Assembly: GCF_030376615.1 (NCBI RefSeq)
Contig: NZ_JARRAB010000003.1
Location: forward strand, 124,001 to 188,000
Reading direction: 5' to 3'
Length of the DNA: 64,000 nt
Origin: Pseudomonas sp. sp1636
Lineage (GTDB): Bacteria; Pseudomonadota; Gammaproteobacteria; Pseudomonadales; Pseudomonadaceae
The notes under the pieces are model-generated. The model did not search any database, was not told where the DNA came from, and saw only the letters and a list, made by a program, of their open reading frames with translations. A program made the translations under genes and the position numbers. Positions within the stretch are counted from its first letter, which is position 1, and each line of letters begins with the position of its first letter. Shown piece after piece: positions 1-9,880 of the stretch.

Positions 1-1476
1 TAGCAGGGCGCAGAGGATCAGCAGCGGCCAGCCGCGCCAATGCAGATAAGGCGTCAGTTGTTGCATGGGCACCACCTCGCCATAGAGCACGCCCTGTTCG
101 AACTGGGGCAGTTGCTCGCTGATCCTGCCGAAGGGGTCGATCAGTGCGGTCATGCCGTTGTTGGTCGCGCGGATCATCCAGCGTCCGGCTTCGAGGGCGC
201 GCATCTGGGCCATCTGCAGGTGCTGCAGCGGGCCGATCGAACTGCCGAACCAGGCGTCGTTGCTCACCGTCAGCAACAGTTCGCTCTGCGCGGCGAGCCC
301 GGCGGCAAACTCCGGGTAGACCACTTCGTAGCAGATGAAGGTGGCGATCTTGTAGCCTTTGGCCTGCAGCAGCGGCTGCTCGGCCGCGCCACGGGCGAAG
401 TCCGACATCGGCAGGTTGAAGAAGGCGATCAGCCCGCGCAGCAGTTCCTGCAGCGGCACGTATTCGCCGAAGGGCACCAGTTTCTGCTTGAGGTAGTCGC
501 CGCTGCCCTGGCCGAGCACGCTGACGGCGTTGTAGTAGCGCAGCTCGCCACGCTCGTTGGCCTGGCGGATCGGTACGCCGGTGAGCAGTGCGGCCTGGCG
601 GTCGTTGGCGAAGCGCGCCATAACGCTGAGGTAGCCGGCGGCCTGCTCCTTGAGCAGCGGCACCGCGGTCTCCGGCCAGACGATCAGATCCACCGGTTGG
701 GCGCTGAAGCTCAGGTCGCGGTACAGCGCCAGTTGGGCGTTGAGCTGGGCCGGATCCCACTTCAGATTCTGCTCCACATTGCCTTGCATGGCGGCGACCC
801 TGAGCGGTGCGCCGGCCGGGGCGGTCCAGGCGTGGCCTTTGAGGGCGGTGCCGGCGATCCAGGGCGCGATCAGCAGCACCAGGGCGGTGGCGAGAAAGGC
901 TGCGCGCGCGCGCAGTTGCGCCAGGTTGACCAGCAGTGCCGCGCTCAAGGCCAGGACGAAGGACAGCAGCCATACCCCGCCGACGGGGGCGAGCCCGGCC
1001 AATGGGCCGTCGAGTTGGCTGTAGCCGGCGTAGAGCCAGGGGAAACCGGTGAGGAACCAGCTACGGAAGGCTTCCTGGGCCAGCCACAGGGCGGCGAAGG
1101 CCAGGGCGTCGGCCAGTGGCGCTTCGCTGCGGCGTAGCCAGCGTGCCCAGAGCCAGGCGGCCAGGGCTAGCAGCAGGCCCAGGCCGGCGACGAAGCCAAG
1201 GGTGAGGAAGGCGGCCAGGGCCGGCGAGGCGGCGCCGTAGTCGTGGATGCTGACGTAGACCCAGCTGGTTCCGGCGGCGAACAGGCCGAAGCCGTAGTAC
1301 CAGCCGCGCCACGCCGCCTGGCGTGGGTTCAGGTCGCGCAGGCCGAGATAAAACAGGGCAATCGAGAGCAGTGCCAGCGGCCACAGGTCGAAGGGGGCGA
1401 GCGCCAGCGGGGTGATGGCCCCGGCCAGTAGGGCGATCAGGTTGCCGGGCCAGCCGGGACGAGTTATCCAGTGCAT
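1..1476 (-). CDS. lnt: Apolipoprotein N-acyltransferase Lnt (3' end outside window)
   Basis: Inner-membrane enzyme that transfers a third acyl chain to the N-terminal cysteine of lipoproteins. Translated from the complement, residues 1-492 are present and the frame is open at base 1, so only the extreme C-terminus is missing. The N-terminal part has several hydrophobic helices, followed by a nitrilase-type domain. The expected catalytic Glu-Lys-Cys set is visible: WPET near residue 265, KLVPFGEY, and FICYE with Cys near 379. The ATG at 1474-1476 is the first start in frame and gives the usual MHW..RPGWPGN beginning. It is the last gene of the leftward corC-ybeY-phoH group, the usual arrangement in Pseudomonas. 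Confidence 0.96.
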   Translation of the reverse strand, partial: MHWITRPGWPGNLIALLAGAITPLALAPFDLWPLALLSIALFYLGLRDLNPRQAAWRGWYYGFGLFAAGTSWVYVSIHDYGAASPALAAFLTLGFVAGLGLLLALAAWLWARWLRRSEAPLADALAFAALWLAQEAFRSWFLTGFPWLYAGYSQLDGPLAGLAPVGGVWLLSFVLALSAALLVNLAQLRARAAFLATALVLLIAPWIAGTALKGHAWTAPAGAPLRVAAMQGNVEQNLKWDPAQLNAQLALYRDLSFSAQPVDLIVWPETAVPLLKEQAAGYLSVMARFANDRQAALLTGVPIRQANERGELRYYNAVSVLGQGSGDYLKQKLVPFGEYVPLQELLRGLIAFFNLPMSDFARGAAEQPLLQAKGYKIATFICYEVVYPEFAAGLAAQSELLLTVSNDAWFGSSIGPLQHLQMAQMRALEAGRWMIRATNNGMTALIDPFGRISEQLPQFEQGVLYGEVVPMQQLTPYLHWRGWPLLILCALL

Positions 1477-1621
1477 TGCATGCAGATCCTTGGATTGGGG
1501 GTGGCGCAAGGGTAGAGCGGAATGCGGAAGGGGGGAAGGTTTGTCGGGGGGATGAGGGATTGGGTAGGAGGCCGCCTGCTCCCCGGCGTCTCCTCCCTCA
1601 TCTCCGCGGTCAGGCCGCGCT

Positions 1622-2461
1622 TCAGCGCACCAGTGGGGTCAGGCGCAGCAGGTGGATACGGCGGCTGTCGGCGTTGAGTACGCGGAAGCGGAACTCGCCG
1701 ATCTCGGTCACTTCGTTGCGCTTGGGCAGGTGGCCGAAGGCGCTCATTACCAGGCCGCCGACGGTGTCGAACTCGTCGTCGGAAAACTGGGTGTCGAAGG
1801 ATTCGTTGAAGCTGTCGATCGGGGTCAACGCCTTGACCAGGAAATCGCCGCTGGGCAGCGGTTTGACGTAGCTGTCTTCCTCGACATCGTGTTCGTCCTC
1901 GATGTCGCCAACGATCTGTTCGAGCACGTCCTCGATGGTCACCAGGCCGGCGACGCCGCCGTATTCGTCGATCACCACGGCCATGTGATTATGGTTGGCG
2001 CGGAACTCGCGCAACAGCACGTTGAGGCGCTTGGACTCGGGGACGAAGGTTGCCGGGCGCAGCACATCCTTGATGTTGAAGCTCGGCTGCTCGTCCAGCA
2101 GCACCAGCGGCAACAGATCCTTGGCCAGGAGGATGCCGATCACGTCATCCAGGCTCTCGCCCACCACCGGATAGCGCGAGTGCGCGGCTTCGATGATCGA
2201 GGGCAGGAATTCTTTGGGCGTCTGGTTGGCCCTGATGCTGATCATCTGCGAACGTGGCACCATGATGTCGCGAACTTGCAGGTCGGCCACCTGGATGGCG
2301 CCTTCGACTATGGCCAGCGCCTCGCTGTCGAGCAATTTGTTCTGGTGTGCTTCGCGCAGTACTTCCAACAGTTCCTGGCGGTTTTTCGGCTCATGAGCAA
2401 AAGCCTGGGTCAATTTGTTCAACCAGGACTTTGGCTCGTTGCTCGATCGGTCTTCGCTCAT
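1622..2461 (-). CDS. corC: CorC/HlyC family CBS-domain protein
   Basis: A 279-aa cytosolic protein of the CorC family, linked to magnesium/cobalt efflux. It has no membrane segment. Two CBS domains follow the VRDIMVPRSQM signature (roughly residues 60-190, with the second containing VIDEYGGVAGLVTIEDVLEQIVGDI), and a C-terminal transporter-associated CorC_HlyC domain covers about 205-279. It lies between ybeY and lnt, all leftward, which is the conserved Pseudomonas order. Family membership is clear; a direct role in metal efflux is less certain because the membrane-bound paralogues are the transporters. Confidence 0.94.
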   Translation of the reverse strand: MSEDRSSNEPKSWLNKLTQAFAHEPKNRQELLEVLREAHQNKLLDSEALAIVEGAIQVADLQVRDIMVPRSQMISIRANQTPKEFLPSIIEAAHSRYPVVGESLDDVIGILLAKDLLPLVLLDEQPSFNIKDVLRPATFVPESKRLNVLLREFRANHNHMAVVIDEYGGVAGLVTIEDVLEQIVGDIEDEHDVEEDSYVKPLPSGDFLVKALTPIDSFNESFDTQFSDDEFDTVGGLVMSAFGHLPKRNEVTEIGEFRFRVLNADSRRIHLLRLTPLVR

Positions 2462-2494
2462 GGGGAGTTACTCGGGATCCTTGCTGGTGGGCGG

Positions 2495-2959
2495 TTATTG
2501 GTCGTCGGCGTAGGGGTCGGGGTGACCCAGTTCGGCGAGCAGTGTGCGTTCTAGCGCTTCCATTTCCTCGGCTTCGGCATCGTCGATGTGGTCGTAGCCG
2601 AGCAGGTGCAGGCAGCCATGAATCACCAGATGCGCCCAGTGCGCCTCCCGGAGTTTTGCTTGTTCGAGCGCCTCGCGCGCGACCACCGGCACGCAGATCA
2701 CCAGGTCGCCGAGCAGGGGGATGTCGAGCATTTCATCGGGCACGTCAGCGGGGAAGGACAGCACGTTGGTGGCGTAATCCTTGTGCCGCCAGGTGTGATT
2801 GAGCTCGCGCCCTTCGGCTTCGTCGACCAGGCGGATGGTCAGCTCGGAATCGGCGCTGCGCTGGCGCAGGGCGAGTTCGCACCAGCTGCGAAACTGCGCC
2901 TCGCTGGGTAAGTCGGCGGCTGAGGCCTGGGTGGCGACTTGCAGATCCAGTTCAAGCAT
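2495..2959 (-). CDS. ybeY: Endoribonuclease YbeY
   Basis: A 154-aa zinc-dependent endoribonuclease for 16S rRNA 3'-end maturation and 70S ribosome quality control. The family metal site [11 protein letters not shown] is intact (His114, His118, His124), and the conserved NVLSFP segment is at 65-70. The start overlaps the end of phoH by 8 bases (2952-2959), so translation is probably coupled. The pairing with PhoH is conserved across bacteria. Confidence 0.97.
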   Translation of the reverse strand: MLELDLQVATQASAADLPSEAQFRSWCELALRQRSADSELTIRLVDEAEGRELNHTWRHKDYATNVLSFPADVPDEMLDIPLLGDLVICVPVVAREALEQAKLREAHWAHLVIHGCLHLLGYDHIDDAEAEEMEALERTLLAELGHPDPYADDQ

Positions 2960-3956
2960 GGCCGCTGTCCTGCTCGTCGATCAGCTTGCCGTGAACCCGG
3001 TTGTCGTAACGCTCGTAGGCCTCGACGATGCGCTGTACCAGGGGGTGGCGCACCACGTCCTTGGGTTTGAAGTGGGTGAAACTGATGCCCGGCACGTCGC
3101 GCAACACATCGATCACGTGGGTCAGGCCGCTCTTGGTGCCGCGCGGCAGGTCGACCTGGGTGATGTCGCCGGTAATCACCGCGGTGGAGCCGAAGCCGAT
3201 GCGGGTGAGGAACATCTTCATCTGTTCCAGGGTGGTGTTTTGGCTCTCGTCGAGGATGATGAAGCTGTTGTTCAGGGTGCGCCCGCGCATATAGGCCAGC
3301 GGTGCGACCTCGATCACCTGCTTCTCGATCAGCTTGGCCACTTGTTCGAAGCCGAGCATCTCGTAGAGCGCGTCATACAGCGGGCGCAGGTAGGGGTCGA
3401 TCTTCTGCGCCAGGTCGCCGGGCAGGAAGCCGAGTTTTTCGCCGGCCTCCACGGCTGGGCGTACCAGCAGGATGCGTCGGATCTGTTCGCGTTCCAGGGC
3501 ATCCACGGCGCAGGCCACCGCCAGGTAGGTCTTGCCGGTGCCGGCCGGGCCGACGCCGAAGTTGATGTCGTGCTCGAGTATGGCTTTGACGTAGCGTTGC
3601 TGGTTGGCCCCGCGCGGACGAATCATGCCTTTGCGGGTGCGCAGGGCGATGCCGGTTCCGGCGCTGGGATTGGCCAGTTCCTCGATGCCGGACTCCTGCA
3701 GGAACAGGTGCACCATGTCCGGTGACAGTTCCGTGCTTTTGGTTTCGCGGTAGAGGCGGCGCAGCAATTGTTCGGCGGAGTTGGTCTGCTCCGGCGCGCC
3801 GATCAATTCGAACTGGTTGCCGCGGTTGCGGATCTCGATGGCCAGGCGCGCCTCGATCAGGCGCAGGTGCTCGTCGAATTGCCCGCAGAGGCTGGCAAAG
3901 CGGCGCGCTTCATAGGGCTCGAGGATAAAACGATGGGGTTCTATGGGTGTGTTCAA
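2952..3956 (-). CDS. ybeZ: PhoH-like ATPase (YbeZ)
   Basis: A 334-aa P-loop ATPase of the PhoH/YbeZ family, thought to work with YbeY in RNA metabolism. The Walker A motif GPAGTGKT is near residues 136-143. A Walker B-like strand (FIILDESQN) is near 233-241, and an N-terminal KH-like region lies in about 45-75 ([11 protein letters not shown]). It is the upstream gene of the ybeY-corC-lnt set and overlaps ybeY. About 170 bases separate it from miaB. Confidence 0.95.
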   Translation of the reverse strand: MNTPIEPHRFILEPYEARRFASLCGQFDEHLRLIEARLAIEIRNRGNQFELIGAPEQTNSAEQLLRRLYRETKSTELSPDMVHLFLQESGIEELANPSAGTGIALRTRKGMIRPRGANQQRYVKAILEHDINFGVGPAGTGKTYLAVACAVDALEREQIRRILLVRPAVEAGEKLGFLPGDLAQKIDPYLRPLYDALYEMLGFEQVAKLIEKQVIEVAPLAYMRGRTLNNSFIILDESQNTTLEQMKMFLTRIGFGSTAVITGDITQVDLPRGTKSGLTHVIDVLRDVPGISFTHFKPKDVVRHPLVQRIVEAYERYDNRVHGKLIDEQDSGHA

Positions 3957-4127
3957 GGTCGTTTGGTGGCCGCCAGTCGGCTGGGGTAGTGAGGCGAAGA
4001 ATACCGCTAGCGGTGCGCGCGGGAAAGCTCGGACTGCTGCGACTTTAGCATCGCCTGCGGTGGATTCGGATTGTGCCTGAGATCGTGGCAGCCCTGCGTC
4101 GGGTGCGTGCGGCGCACCCGGGGCTAT

Positions 4128-5459
4128 TCACTCGCCGAGCAGGCTGCCGCGCAGCGAATTGGGCAGGGCATCGTCGATATGCACATCGACGAACTGGCCG
4201 ATCAGGCGTGGGTTATCGGTGCGGAAGTTGACCACGCGATTGCTCTCGGTGCGGCCCTGGAGCATGCCGGGGTCTTTTTTCGAATAATCGCTGACCAGAA
4301 TGCGCTGCACCGTGCCGACCATGCGCCGACTGTTTTCGGCGCCTTGTTGGCTGATGCGTTGTTGCAGGATCGCCAGGCGCTGCTTTTTCAGCTCTTCCGG
4401 GGTGTCGTCGGCCAGATCCGCCGCCGGGGTGCCGGGGCGCGCGCTGTAAACGAAGGAATAACCGAAGTCGAAGCCGACATCCTCGACCAGCTTCATGGTC
4501 TGTTCGAAGTCCTTCTCGGTTTCGCCGGGGAAGCCGATGATGAAGTCCGTACTGATCAGAATGTCCGGCACCGCGGCGCGCAGTTTGCGGATGCGCGACT
4601 TGTATTCCAGGGCGGTGTGGCCCCGCTTCATGGCCGCGAGGATGCGGTCGGAGCCCGATTGCACCGGCAGGTGCAGGTATTTCACCAGCTCGGGAATCTC
4701 GGCGTGGGCCTGGATCAGGGCGTCGGAGAATTCCAGCGGGTGGCTGGTGGTGTAGCGAATGCGCTCGATGCCGTCGATGGCGGCCACCGCGTAGAGCAGT
4801 TCGGCGAAGTCGGCGAGCTGGCCGTCCAGGGTTTCGCCGCGGTAGCCGTTGACGTTCTGGCCGAGCAGGGTGATTTCGCGCACGCCGTTTTCGGCCAGGT
4901 GCAGCACCTCGCTGAGGACGTCGGCCAGCGGTCGGCTGACTTCCTCGCCGCGGGTGTAGGGCACCACGCAGAAGGTGCAGTACTTGCTGCAGCCTTCCAT
5001 CACCGAGACATAGGCGCTGGGGCCGTCGACCCGCGGTTCGGGCAGGCGGTCGAATTTCTCGATTTCCGGGAAGCTGATGTCCACCTGGGCGATCTTGGTG
5101 CTGCGCGCGGCGTCGATCATTTCCGGCAGGCGGTGCAGGGTCTGCGGGCCGAAGACCACGTCGACATAGGGCGCGCGATCGCGGATCGCCGCGCCTTCCT
5201 GGCTGGCCACGCAGCCGCCAACGCCGATCACCAGATCCGGGTTGCTCAGTTTCAGCTCGCGCCAGCGGCCGAGCTGGGAGAACACCTTGTCCTGGGCTCT
5301 TTCGCGAATGGAGCAGGTGTTGAGCAGGATCACGTCGGCGTCTTCCGCGCGTGCGGTGACTTCCAGGGCTTGATGTTCACCCAGCAGGTCGACCATGCGC
5401 GAGCTGTCGTACTCGTTCATCTGGCAACCGTGGGTTTCGATATAAAGCTTCTTGGTCAT
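4128..5459 (-). CDS. miaB: tRNA-2-methylthio-N6-dimethylallyladenosine synthase MiaB
   Basis: A 443-aa radical-SAM methylthiotransferase that converts i6A37 to ms2i6A37 in tRNAs reading UNN codons. The N-terminal UPF0004 domain carries the three cysteines for the auxiliary 4Fe-4S cluster (Cys12, Cys49, Cys83). The radical-SAM CxxxCxxC is Cys157, Cys161 and Cys164. The C-terminal TRAM domain (about 378-440) is present. Full length compared with E. coli MiaB (474 aa). It is divergent from the DUF1820 gene, with 131 bases between them. Confidence 0.97.
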   Translation of the reverse strand: MTKKLYIETHGCQMNEYDSSRMVDLLGEHQALEVTARAEDADVILLNTCSIRERAQDKVFSQLGRWRELKLSNPDLVIGVGGCVASQEGAAIRDRAPYVDVVFGPQTLHRLPEMIDAARSTKIAQVDISFPEIEKFDRLPEPRVDGPSAYVSVMEGCSKYCTFCVVPYTRGEEVSRPLADVLSEVLHLAENGVREITLLGQNVNGYRGETLDGQLADFAELLYAVAAIDGIERIRYTTSHPLEFSDALIQAHAEIPELVKYLHLPVQSGSDRILAAMKRGHTALEYKSRIRKLRAAVPDILISTDFIIGFPGETEKDFEQTMKLVEDVGFDFGYSFVYSARPGTPAADLADDTPEELKKQRLAILQQRISQQGAENSRRMVGTVQRILVSDYSKKDPGMLQGRTESNRVVNFRTDNPRLIGQFVDVHIDDALPNSLRGSLLGE

Positions 5460-5590
5460 GCGTACTCGAAAGCTGATTCGAAGAACCGCGCATTATAGTG
5501 GCCAAGCGGCTGGCTTCCTAGCATTGCCTGCCCGGTGGCTGTGCTATGATTTGCGCCCTCTTATTTCCCCTTCAGTCTAGACTTGCATCC

Positions 5591-5914
5591 ATGAGCAAAC
5601 GCGAACCCATCTACAAGGTGATTTTCCTCAACCAGGGGCAGGTGTACGAAATGTACGCCAAGCAGATCTTTCAGAGCGATCTGTGGGGCTTTCTGGAGGT
5701 GGAGGAGTTCGTCTTCGGTGAGCGTACCCAGGTGGTGGTCGATCCCAGCGAAGAGAAACTCAAGGCCCAGTTCGACGGTGTGGTGCGCAGCTTCTTGCCG
5801 ATGCACGCGATCATTCGCATCGATGAAGTCGAGCGCCTGGGCACGCCGAAGATCAGCGAGGCCCGGGGCGGCGGCAATATCATGCCGTTCCCCATGCCCA
5901 TGCCGGACAAGTAG
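5591..5914 (+). CDS. DUF1820 family protein
   Basis: A 107-aa soluble protein that begins MSKREPIYKVIFLNQGQVYE. It matches the small DUF1820 family found next to miaB in pseudomonads. I took the ATG at 5591 and not the in-frame start at 5546, because the extra 15 residues do not belong to the family and MSKREPIYKV is the conserved beginning. The C-terminus is glycine/methionine/proline-rich (GGGNIMPFPMPMPDK). The function is unknown. Confidence 0.85.
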   Translation: MSKREPIYKVIFLNQGQVYEMYAKQIFQSDLWGFLEVEEFVFGERTQVVVDPSEEKLKAQFDGVVRSFLPMHAIIRIDEVERLGTPKISEARGGGNIMPFPMPMPDK

Positions 5915-5980
5915 GTTAGCGGCAGGTACAGGCTGGTGCGGGTTGCATGCGGGTACGGCTGCGCGTGCAGCCGCAGCTCG

Positions 5981-6529
5981 CTATGGCAGCGGGGCGAACG
6001 GCGATTGGCCGTCGGCGGCCTGTAGTTCGAGCAGGTAGTTGCGGAATATTTCGCCGAGTACCTGGGCGGCGATTTCCAGTTCTTCGCGCTGCATGCGCTC
6101 CGAAACCAGATCGGCGCTGTCCATGGCTTCGTCCGAGCCATTCACCGCCGCCATCTTCAGCACTATAAAAGCTTGCACGTTGTTCGCCGGTACGCCTTCG
6201 CCACGGAAGAACATCATGCCCAGGCGGTATTGGGCCTGGGGGTGGCCTTGCAGCGAGGCCTGCTCGAACCAGCCGAGCGCTTGCGCCAGGTCGCGCGGCG
6301 CGCGCTTGCCATCGTAATAGAATTCGCCCAGTTCGTATTCGGCTTGCGGGTCGCCGTTGTGCGCCGCTTGTTGGCAGGCGGTCAGGGCTTCGGCCAGGTC
6401 TTCGGGCGCGGTATTCAGCGAGCAACTGCCCGTTGCGGGGATCAACAGGGTGTTGCCGCCGGCGAACGCGAGCAGCGGCAGAAGAAGCAGCAGGCAGCCC
6501 AGAGATAGGGTGCGGCCGGTGCAAGTCAT
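5981..6529 (-). CDS. Sel1-repeat periplasmic protein
   Basis: A 182-aa protein with a signal peptide (TLSLGCLLLLLPLLAFAGG, residues 7-25) and about two to three Sel1-like (TPR-type) repeats. The clearest are AEYELGEFYYDGKRAPRDLAQAL..FEQAS and AQYRLGMMFFRGEGVPANNVQAF. Sel1 repeats mediate protein-protein contacts, and the protein is probably exported to the periplasm. The partner is unknown. It lies downstream of the membrane-protein gene at 6622 on the same strand. Confidence 0.8.
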   Translation of the reverse strand: MTCTGRTLSLGCLLLLLPLLAFAGGNTLLIPATGSCSLNTAPEDLAEALTACQQAAHNGDPQAEYELGEFYYDGKRAPRDLAQALGWFEQASLQGHPQAQYRLGMMFFRGEGVPANNVQAFIVLKMAAVNGSDEAMDSADLVSERMQREELEIAAQVLGEIFRNYLLELQAADGQSPFAPLP

Positions 6530-6621
6530 GGAGATTCGTGTACCTCAGGGAGCGGTGCGGGCGTAGTTCCCGGCCGACAAGGCACGTCGGCGGTTGCATT
6601 ATGAAATAAGCGGTAGCGTTC

Positions 6622-7278
6622 TTACAAAGTCTTTACGGGGTTTTCTCCGTTGACGCAATCTTCGGTATTGCCCGGCAGGGTCAGTAGTAGCCAGGCTAGC
6701 AGAGGGTACGCCGGCGTTAGCAAGGCCTGGGACGCATCGATGTGGCGCAACGGGCCGATCAAACCGTCGTTGCCGACCGCCCATCTGGCCAGTAAAAGCA
6801 GGCCGGCAACGGCCGTCGCGGCGCATAGCGGGGTGCGCCTGGGCCACTGGATGGCGCCGGCATAGGCAATCAGCAACAGGGTCGCCAGATTGAGCAACAG
6901 GCGATAGTCGTCGAGCAGGTTCATCTGCCGGAACAGCTCGAAGAAGGCGCACAGCCCCAGCAGCACGCGGCCCCAGTTCGCTCGACTGCAGGCCCAGCCG
7001 CGGCCCAGGGTCAGCGCGGCCAGGCCCAGCAGCGGCAGGCCGAGGAAGCTGCTGGCCTGGCTCAGCCACAGGTGCGCGGCCTGCCAGCTCGGGTCGACGG
7101 CGTAACGCATGACGCCGACCGTGGCCGCTGCGGCCGGCAGGAGAAAGCCGAGCTGGGCACAGAACAACGCCGGCTGGTCGGCTTCGCCATAGCGCTGGCG
7201 GGCTTTGCCGATGACCACGGCGCAGGCCAGGCAGGCCAGCGCCAGGATGCCGGCGGACAGGACGCTGCTGTATTGCAT
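6622..7278 (-). CDS. Hypothetical multi-pass inner-membrane protein
   Basis: A 218-aa very hydrophobic protein starting [22 protein letters not shown], with about seven predicted membrane helices. The ATG (7276-7278) shares one base with the hemL stop codon (TGATG), which fixes the start and indicates translational coupling with hemL. No family is recognised. A longer open frame extending upstream is only the antisense/alternate frame of hemL. Confidence 0.75.
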   Translation of the reverse strand: MQYSSVLSAGILALACLACAVVIGKARQRYGEADQPALFCAQLGFLLPAAAATVGVMRYAVDPSWQAAHLWLSQASSFLGLPLLGLAALTLGRGWACSRANWGRVLLGLCAFFELFRQMNLLDDYRLLLNLATLLLIAYAGAIQWPRRTPLCAATAVAGLLLLARWAVGNDGLIGPLRHIDASQALLTPAYPLLAWLLLTLPGNTEDCVNGENPVKTL

Positions 7279-8567
7279 CAGATTTTTTTCAGCTCGGCGA
7301 AGGCGCGCTCGGCGGCGTCCAGGGTGATCTTCAGTTCCACTTCGCCATGGGCGATGGAGGTGAAGCCGGCCTCGAAGGCGCTCGGTGCCAGATAGACGCC
7401 GCCATCCAGCATCAGATGGAAGAAGCGCTTGAACCGTTCGGCGTCGCTGGCCATCACGTCGTCGAAGGTGACGATGGCCTCGCGCTCGCTGAAATACAGG
7501 CCGAACATGCCGCCCGCCTGGGTGGTGGCGAACGGAATGCCGGCGGCATCGGCGCGCTCTTGCAGGCCTTGCAGCATGCGACTGGTGTAATCGCTCAGCT
7601 CCGTGTGGAAACCCGGGCGCTGGATCAGTTTGAGGGTGGTCAGGCCAGCCGCCATGGCCAGCGGGTTGCCGGACAGGGTGCCGGCCTGGTAGACCGGGCC
7701 GAGCGGGGCGATGCACTGCATGATCGCGCGCTTGCCGCCGAAGCAGCCAACCGGCATGCCGCCGCCGATGATCTTGCCGAAGGTGGTCATGTCCGGGGTG
7801 ACGGCGTAATGCGCCTGGGCACCGCCCAGGGCGACGCGGAAGCCGGTCATCACTTCGTCGAAAATCAGCACCACGCCATGTTTGTCGCATTGCTCGCGCA
7901 GGCCTTGCAGGAAGCCCGGCGCCGGGGGCACGCAGTTCATGTTGCCGGCCACCGGCTCGACGATGATGCACGCCACGTTCTGGCCGACTTCGCCGAGCAT
8001 TTTTTCGACCGCGGCAATGTCGTTGAACGGCAGGGTCAGGGTGTGTTTGGCGAAGTCCGCCGGCACCCCGGCCGAGCTTGGTACGCCCTGGGTCAGCAGG
8101 CCGGAGCCGGCCTTGACCAGCAGGCTGTCGGAGTGGCCGTGGTAGCAGCCCTCGAACTTGATGATGCTGTCGCGGCCGGTGAAGCCGCGGGCCAGGCGGA
8201 TCGCGCTCATGGTCGCCTCGGTGCCGGAGCTGACCATGCGCACCATCTCCATGGACGGCACCAGGGCGCAGACCAGGTCGGCCATCTCGGTTTCCATGGC
8301 GGTTGGCGCGCCATAGGACAGGCCGTGTTCCAGTTGGCGGCGCACCGCGTCGAGCACGTCCGGGTGGCTGTGGCCGAGAATCATCGGGCCCCAGGAGCCG
8401 ACGTAGTCCACGTAGCGCTGGTCATCTTCGTCGGTGACATAGGCGCCGGCCGCATGCTTGAAAAACAGCGGGGTGCCGCCGACGCTCTTGAAGGCGCGCA
8501 CTGGCGAGTTGACGCCGCCGGGGATGTGTTTCTGGGCACTGGCGAAGAGGGTTTCGGAACGGGACAT
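7278..8567 (-). CDS. hemL: Glutamate-1-semialdehyde 2,1-aminomutase
   Basis: A 429-aa PLP enzyme converting glutamate-1-semialdehyde to 5-aminolevulinate in the C5 tetrapyrrole pathway. The PLP lysine is Lys265 in [14 protein letters not shown], with the upstream DEVMTGFR motif at 237-244 and the [15 protein letters not shown] phosphate-binding segment at 113-127. Full length. In pseudomonads it normally adjoins thiE-thiD; here a foreign-looking gene (8577-9215) separates them. Confidence 0.97.
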   Translation of the reverse strand: MSRSETLFASAQKHIPGGVNSPVRAFKSVGGTPLFFKHAAGAYVTDEDDQRYVDYVGSWGPMILGHSHPDVLDAVRRQLEHGLSYGAPTAMETEMADLVCALVPSMEMVRMVSSGTEATMSAIRLARGFTGRDSIIKFEGCYHGHSDSLLVKAGSGLLTQGVPSSAGVPADFAKHTLTLPFNDIAAVEKMLGEVGQNVACIIVEPVAGNMNCVPPAPGFLQGLREQCDKHGVVLIFDEVMTGFRVALGGAQAHYAVTPDMTTFGKIIGGGMPVGCFGGKRAIMQCIAPLGPVYQAGTLSGNPLAMAAGLTTLKLIQRPGFHTELSDYTSRMLQGLQERADAAGIPFATTQAGGMFGLYFSEREAIVTFDDVMASDAERFKRFFHLMLDGGVYLAPSAFEAGFTSIAHGEVELKITLDAAERAFAELKKI

Positions 8568-8576
8568 GGTATGACC

Positions 8577-9215
8577 TTACTTTGATTTGGTTAGCTTGTA
8601 GGAAACCGATCCTTGATTCTCGATTACAAGGCCTTGCCTGATTAGCTCATTAATCAGTGCGGTAACTGCGGAGTCGTCCAGTTTCTTCTGGAAAAGAGAT
8701 TTTATTGCTGAATCCAGTGTCTTGAGTTTTGCAGGCTTGGCCTTCCCTGCTCGATTTAGGTGCTGACGAACATGTTCTACACGCTCCGCCAGGGACATCT
8801 GTAGTGGAGATTTCTTCTGATTTTCTGTTGCCACAACGGGTGTGGCGGTGGGCGCTTTCGTTGCTGCCGCGACACCGCTGCGATTAGCCGGAATTCCACA
8901 TCCTCGCATGTGCTTAAGCAGAGGATCGTAGCCGGTGTCTTTTGATAGCACGACAAAACGACTTTCGGGATCGCTGGCTGATATGCGGCCCATATAGAAA
9001 GCGATATGGAAGTCGAGTGCGTTCTTACCGCTGGCCTCTATTTGTATGTATTCCGCATCACTTCCAAATGACTGCAGCTCTACTGCCAGCCCAATGGCAA
9101 TTTTGCTTTGAGTTGCACCAACAAAAACCTTGATCCGGTAGCCTTCTTTTTTCAATCGCTGTAGAGATGCTGGCTGGATGTTTTCCAAGTCAATCAAGGC
9201 GTAATGATTGGCCAT
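8577..9215 (-). CDS. NYN/PIN-like domain protein with C-terminal winged-helix-like region
   Basis: A 212-aa protein of the NYN (PIN-like nuclease) type. Early Asp in HYALIDLENIQP, then KNALDFHIAFYMGR and FVVLSKDTGYDPLLKHM, give the acidic residues expected of the metal site. The N-terminal domain covers about 1-115; a Lys/Ala-rich linker and a C-terminal segment (about 150-210, ALINELIRQGLVIENQGSVSYKL) look like a winged helix. The metal-dependent RNase activity is inferred from the fold only. The base composition is visibly AT-richer than hemL and thiE on either side, and the gene splits a normally adjacent pair, so it looks acquired. Confidence 0.8.
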   Translation of the reverse strand: MANHYALIDLENIQPASLQRLKKEGYRIKVFVGATQSKIAIGLAVELQSFGSDAEYIQIEASGKNALDFHIAFYMGRISASDPESRFVVLSKDTGYDPLLKHMRGCGIPANRSGVAAATKAPTATPVVATENQKKSPLQMSLAERVEHVRQHLNRAGKAKPAKLKTLDSAIKSLFQKKLDDSAVTALINELIRQGLVIENQGSVSYKLTKSK

Positions 9216-9232
9216 AATGCGTCCTTGCTGTC

Positions 9233-9853
9233 TTAAAAAAGCTGGCTGAAGGCGCGGGCGCGGCGCTCGACTTCGGCGGCCGAATCGGCGCCGAACAGCG
9301 CGTGGATCACCGCCACCATGCTGGCGCCACGGGCGATCAGCAGGGCGGCATTGTCCAGGGTCACGCCGCCGATGGCGACGATGGGCAGGTCGATGCGACT
9401 TTTCGCCGCGTCCAGCAACTCGAGCGAGGCGCCGGGGGCGCCGGGCTTGGTGGCGGAATCGAAGAAGCGACCGAAGGCGGCGTAGCTGGCGCCTTCTCTG
9501 GCGGCCGCTTCGGCCAGTTCCAGCTGCGCATGGCAGGTGCCGCCGATAATCGCCTGGCGCCCGAGCAGGGCGCGGGCGGCGGACAGCGAGCCATCCGTCT
9601 GGCCCAGGTGCAGGCCGACGCCGAGGCGCGCGGCCAGTTCGGCGTCATCGTTGATGATCAGGGCGGCGCCATAGCGCTGGCACAGTTCGCGCAGGGCTTC
9701 GGCCTGGCGCAGGCGGAGCGCCTGGTCGCTGGACTTGTCGCGGTATTGCAGCAGGGTGGCGCCGCCTTTCAGTGCCGCTTCGGCGTAAGGCAGCAGCTTG
9801 TCGCCGGCCAGCAGTTGGCTGTCGGTGATGGCGTACAGGCCGCGCAGTTTCAT
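9233..9853 (-). CDS. thiE: Thiamine-phosphate synthase
   Basis: A 206-aa TIM-barrel enzyme joining HMP-pyrophosphate and the thiazole phosphate to give thiamine monophosphate. Diagnostic segments: [13 protein letters not shown] near residues 30-42, [12 protein letters not shown] for substrate binding near 75-86, and the conserved [14 protein letters not shown] loop near 125-138. It follows thiD on the same strand with a 27-base gap. Confidence 0.96.
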   Translation of the reverse strand: MKLRGLYAITDSQLLAGDKLLPYAEAALKGGATLLQYRDKSSDQALRLRQAEALRELCQRYGAALIINDDAELAARLGVGLHLGQTDGSLSAARALLGRQAIIGGTCHAQLELAEAAAREGASYAAFGRFFDSATKPGAPGASLELLDAAKSRIDLPIVAIGGVTLDNAALLIARGASMVAVIHALFGADSAAEVERRARAFSQLF

Positions 9854-9880
9854 TGGAAGCGCTCCATCAGCTGCTTTCTA

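Noticed and set aside
40..1137. Long plus-strand open frame of 365 codons
   Set aside because: It is antisense to lnt, is composition-driven (Gln/His/Gly/Ala-rich) and has no family match.
5950..5975. Hairpin CGGCTGC-GCGT-GCAGCCG after the DUF1820 gene as a terminator
   Set aside because: No T tract follows in either direction; left unassigned.
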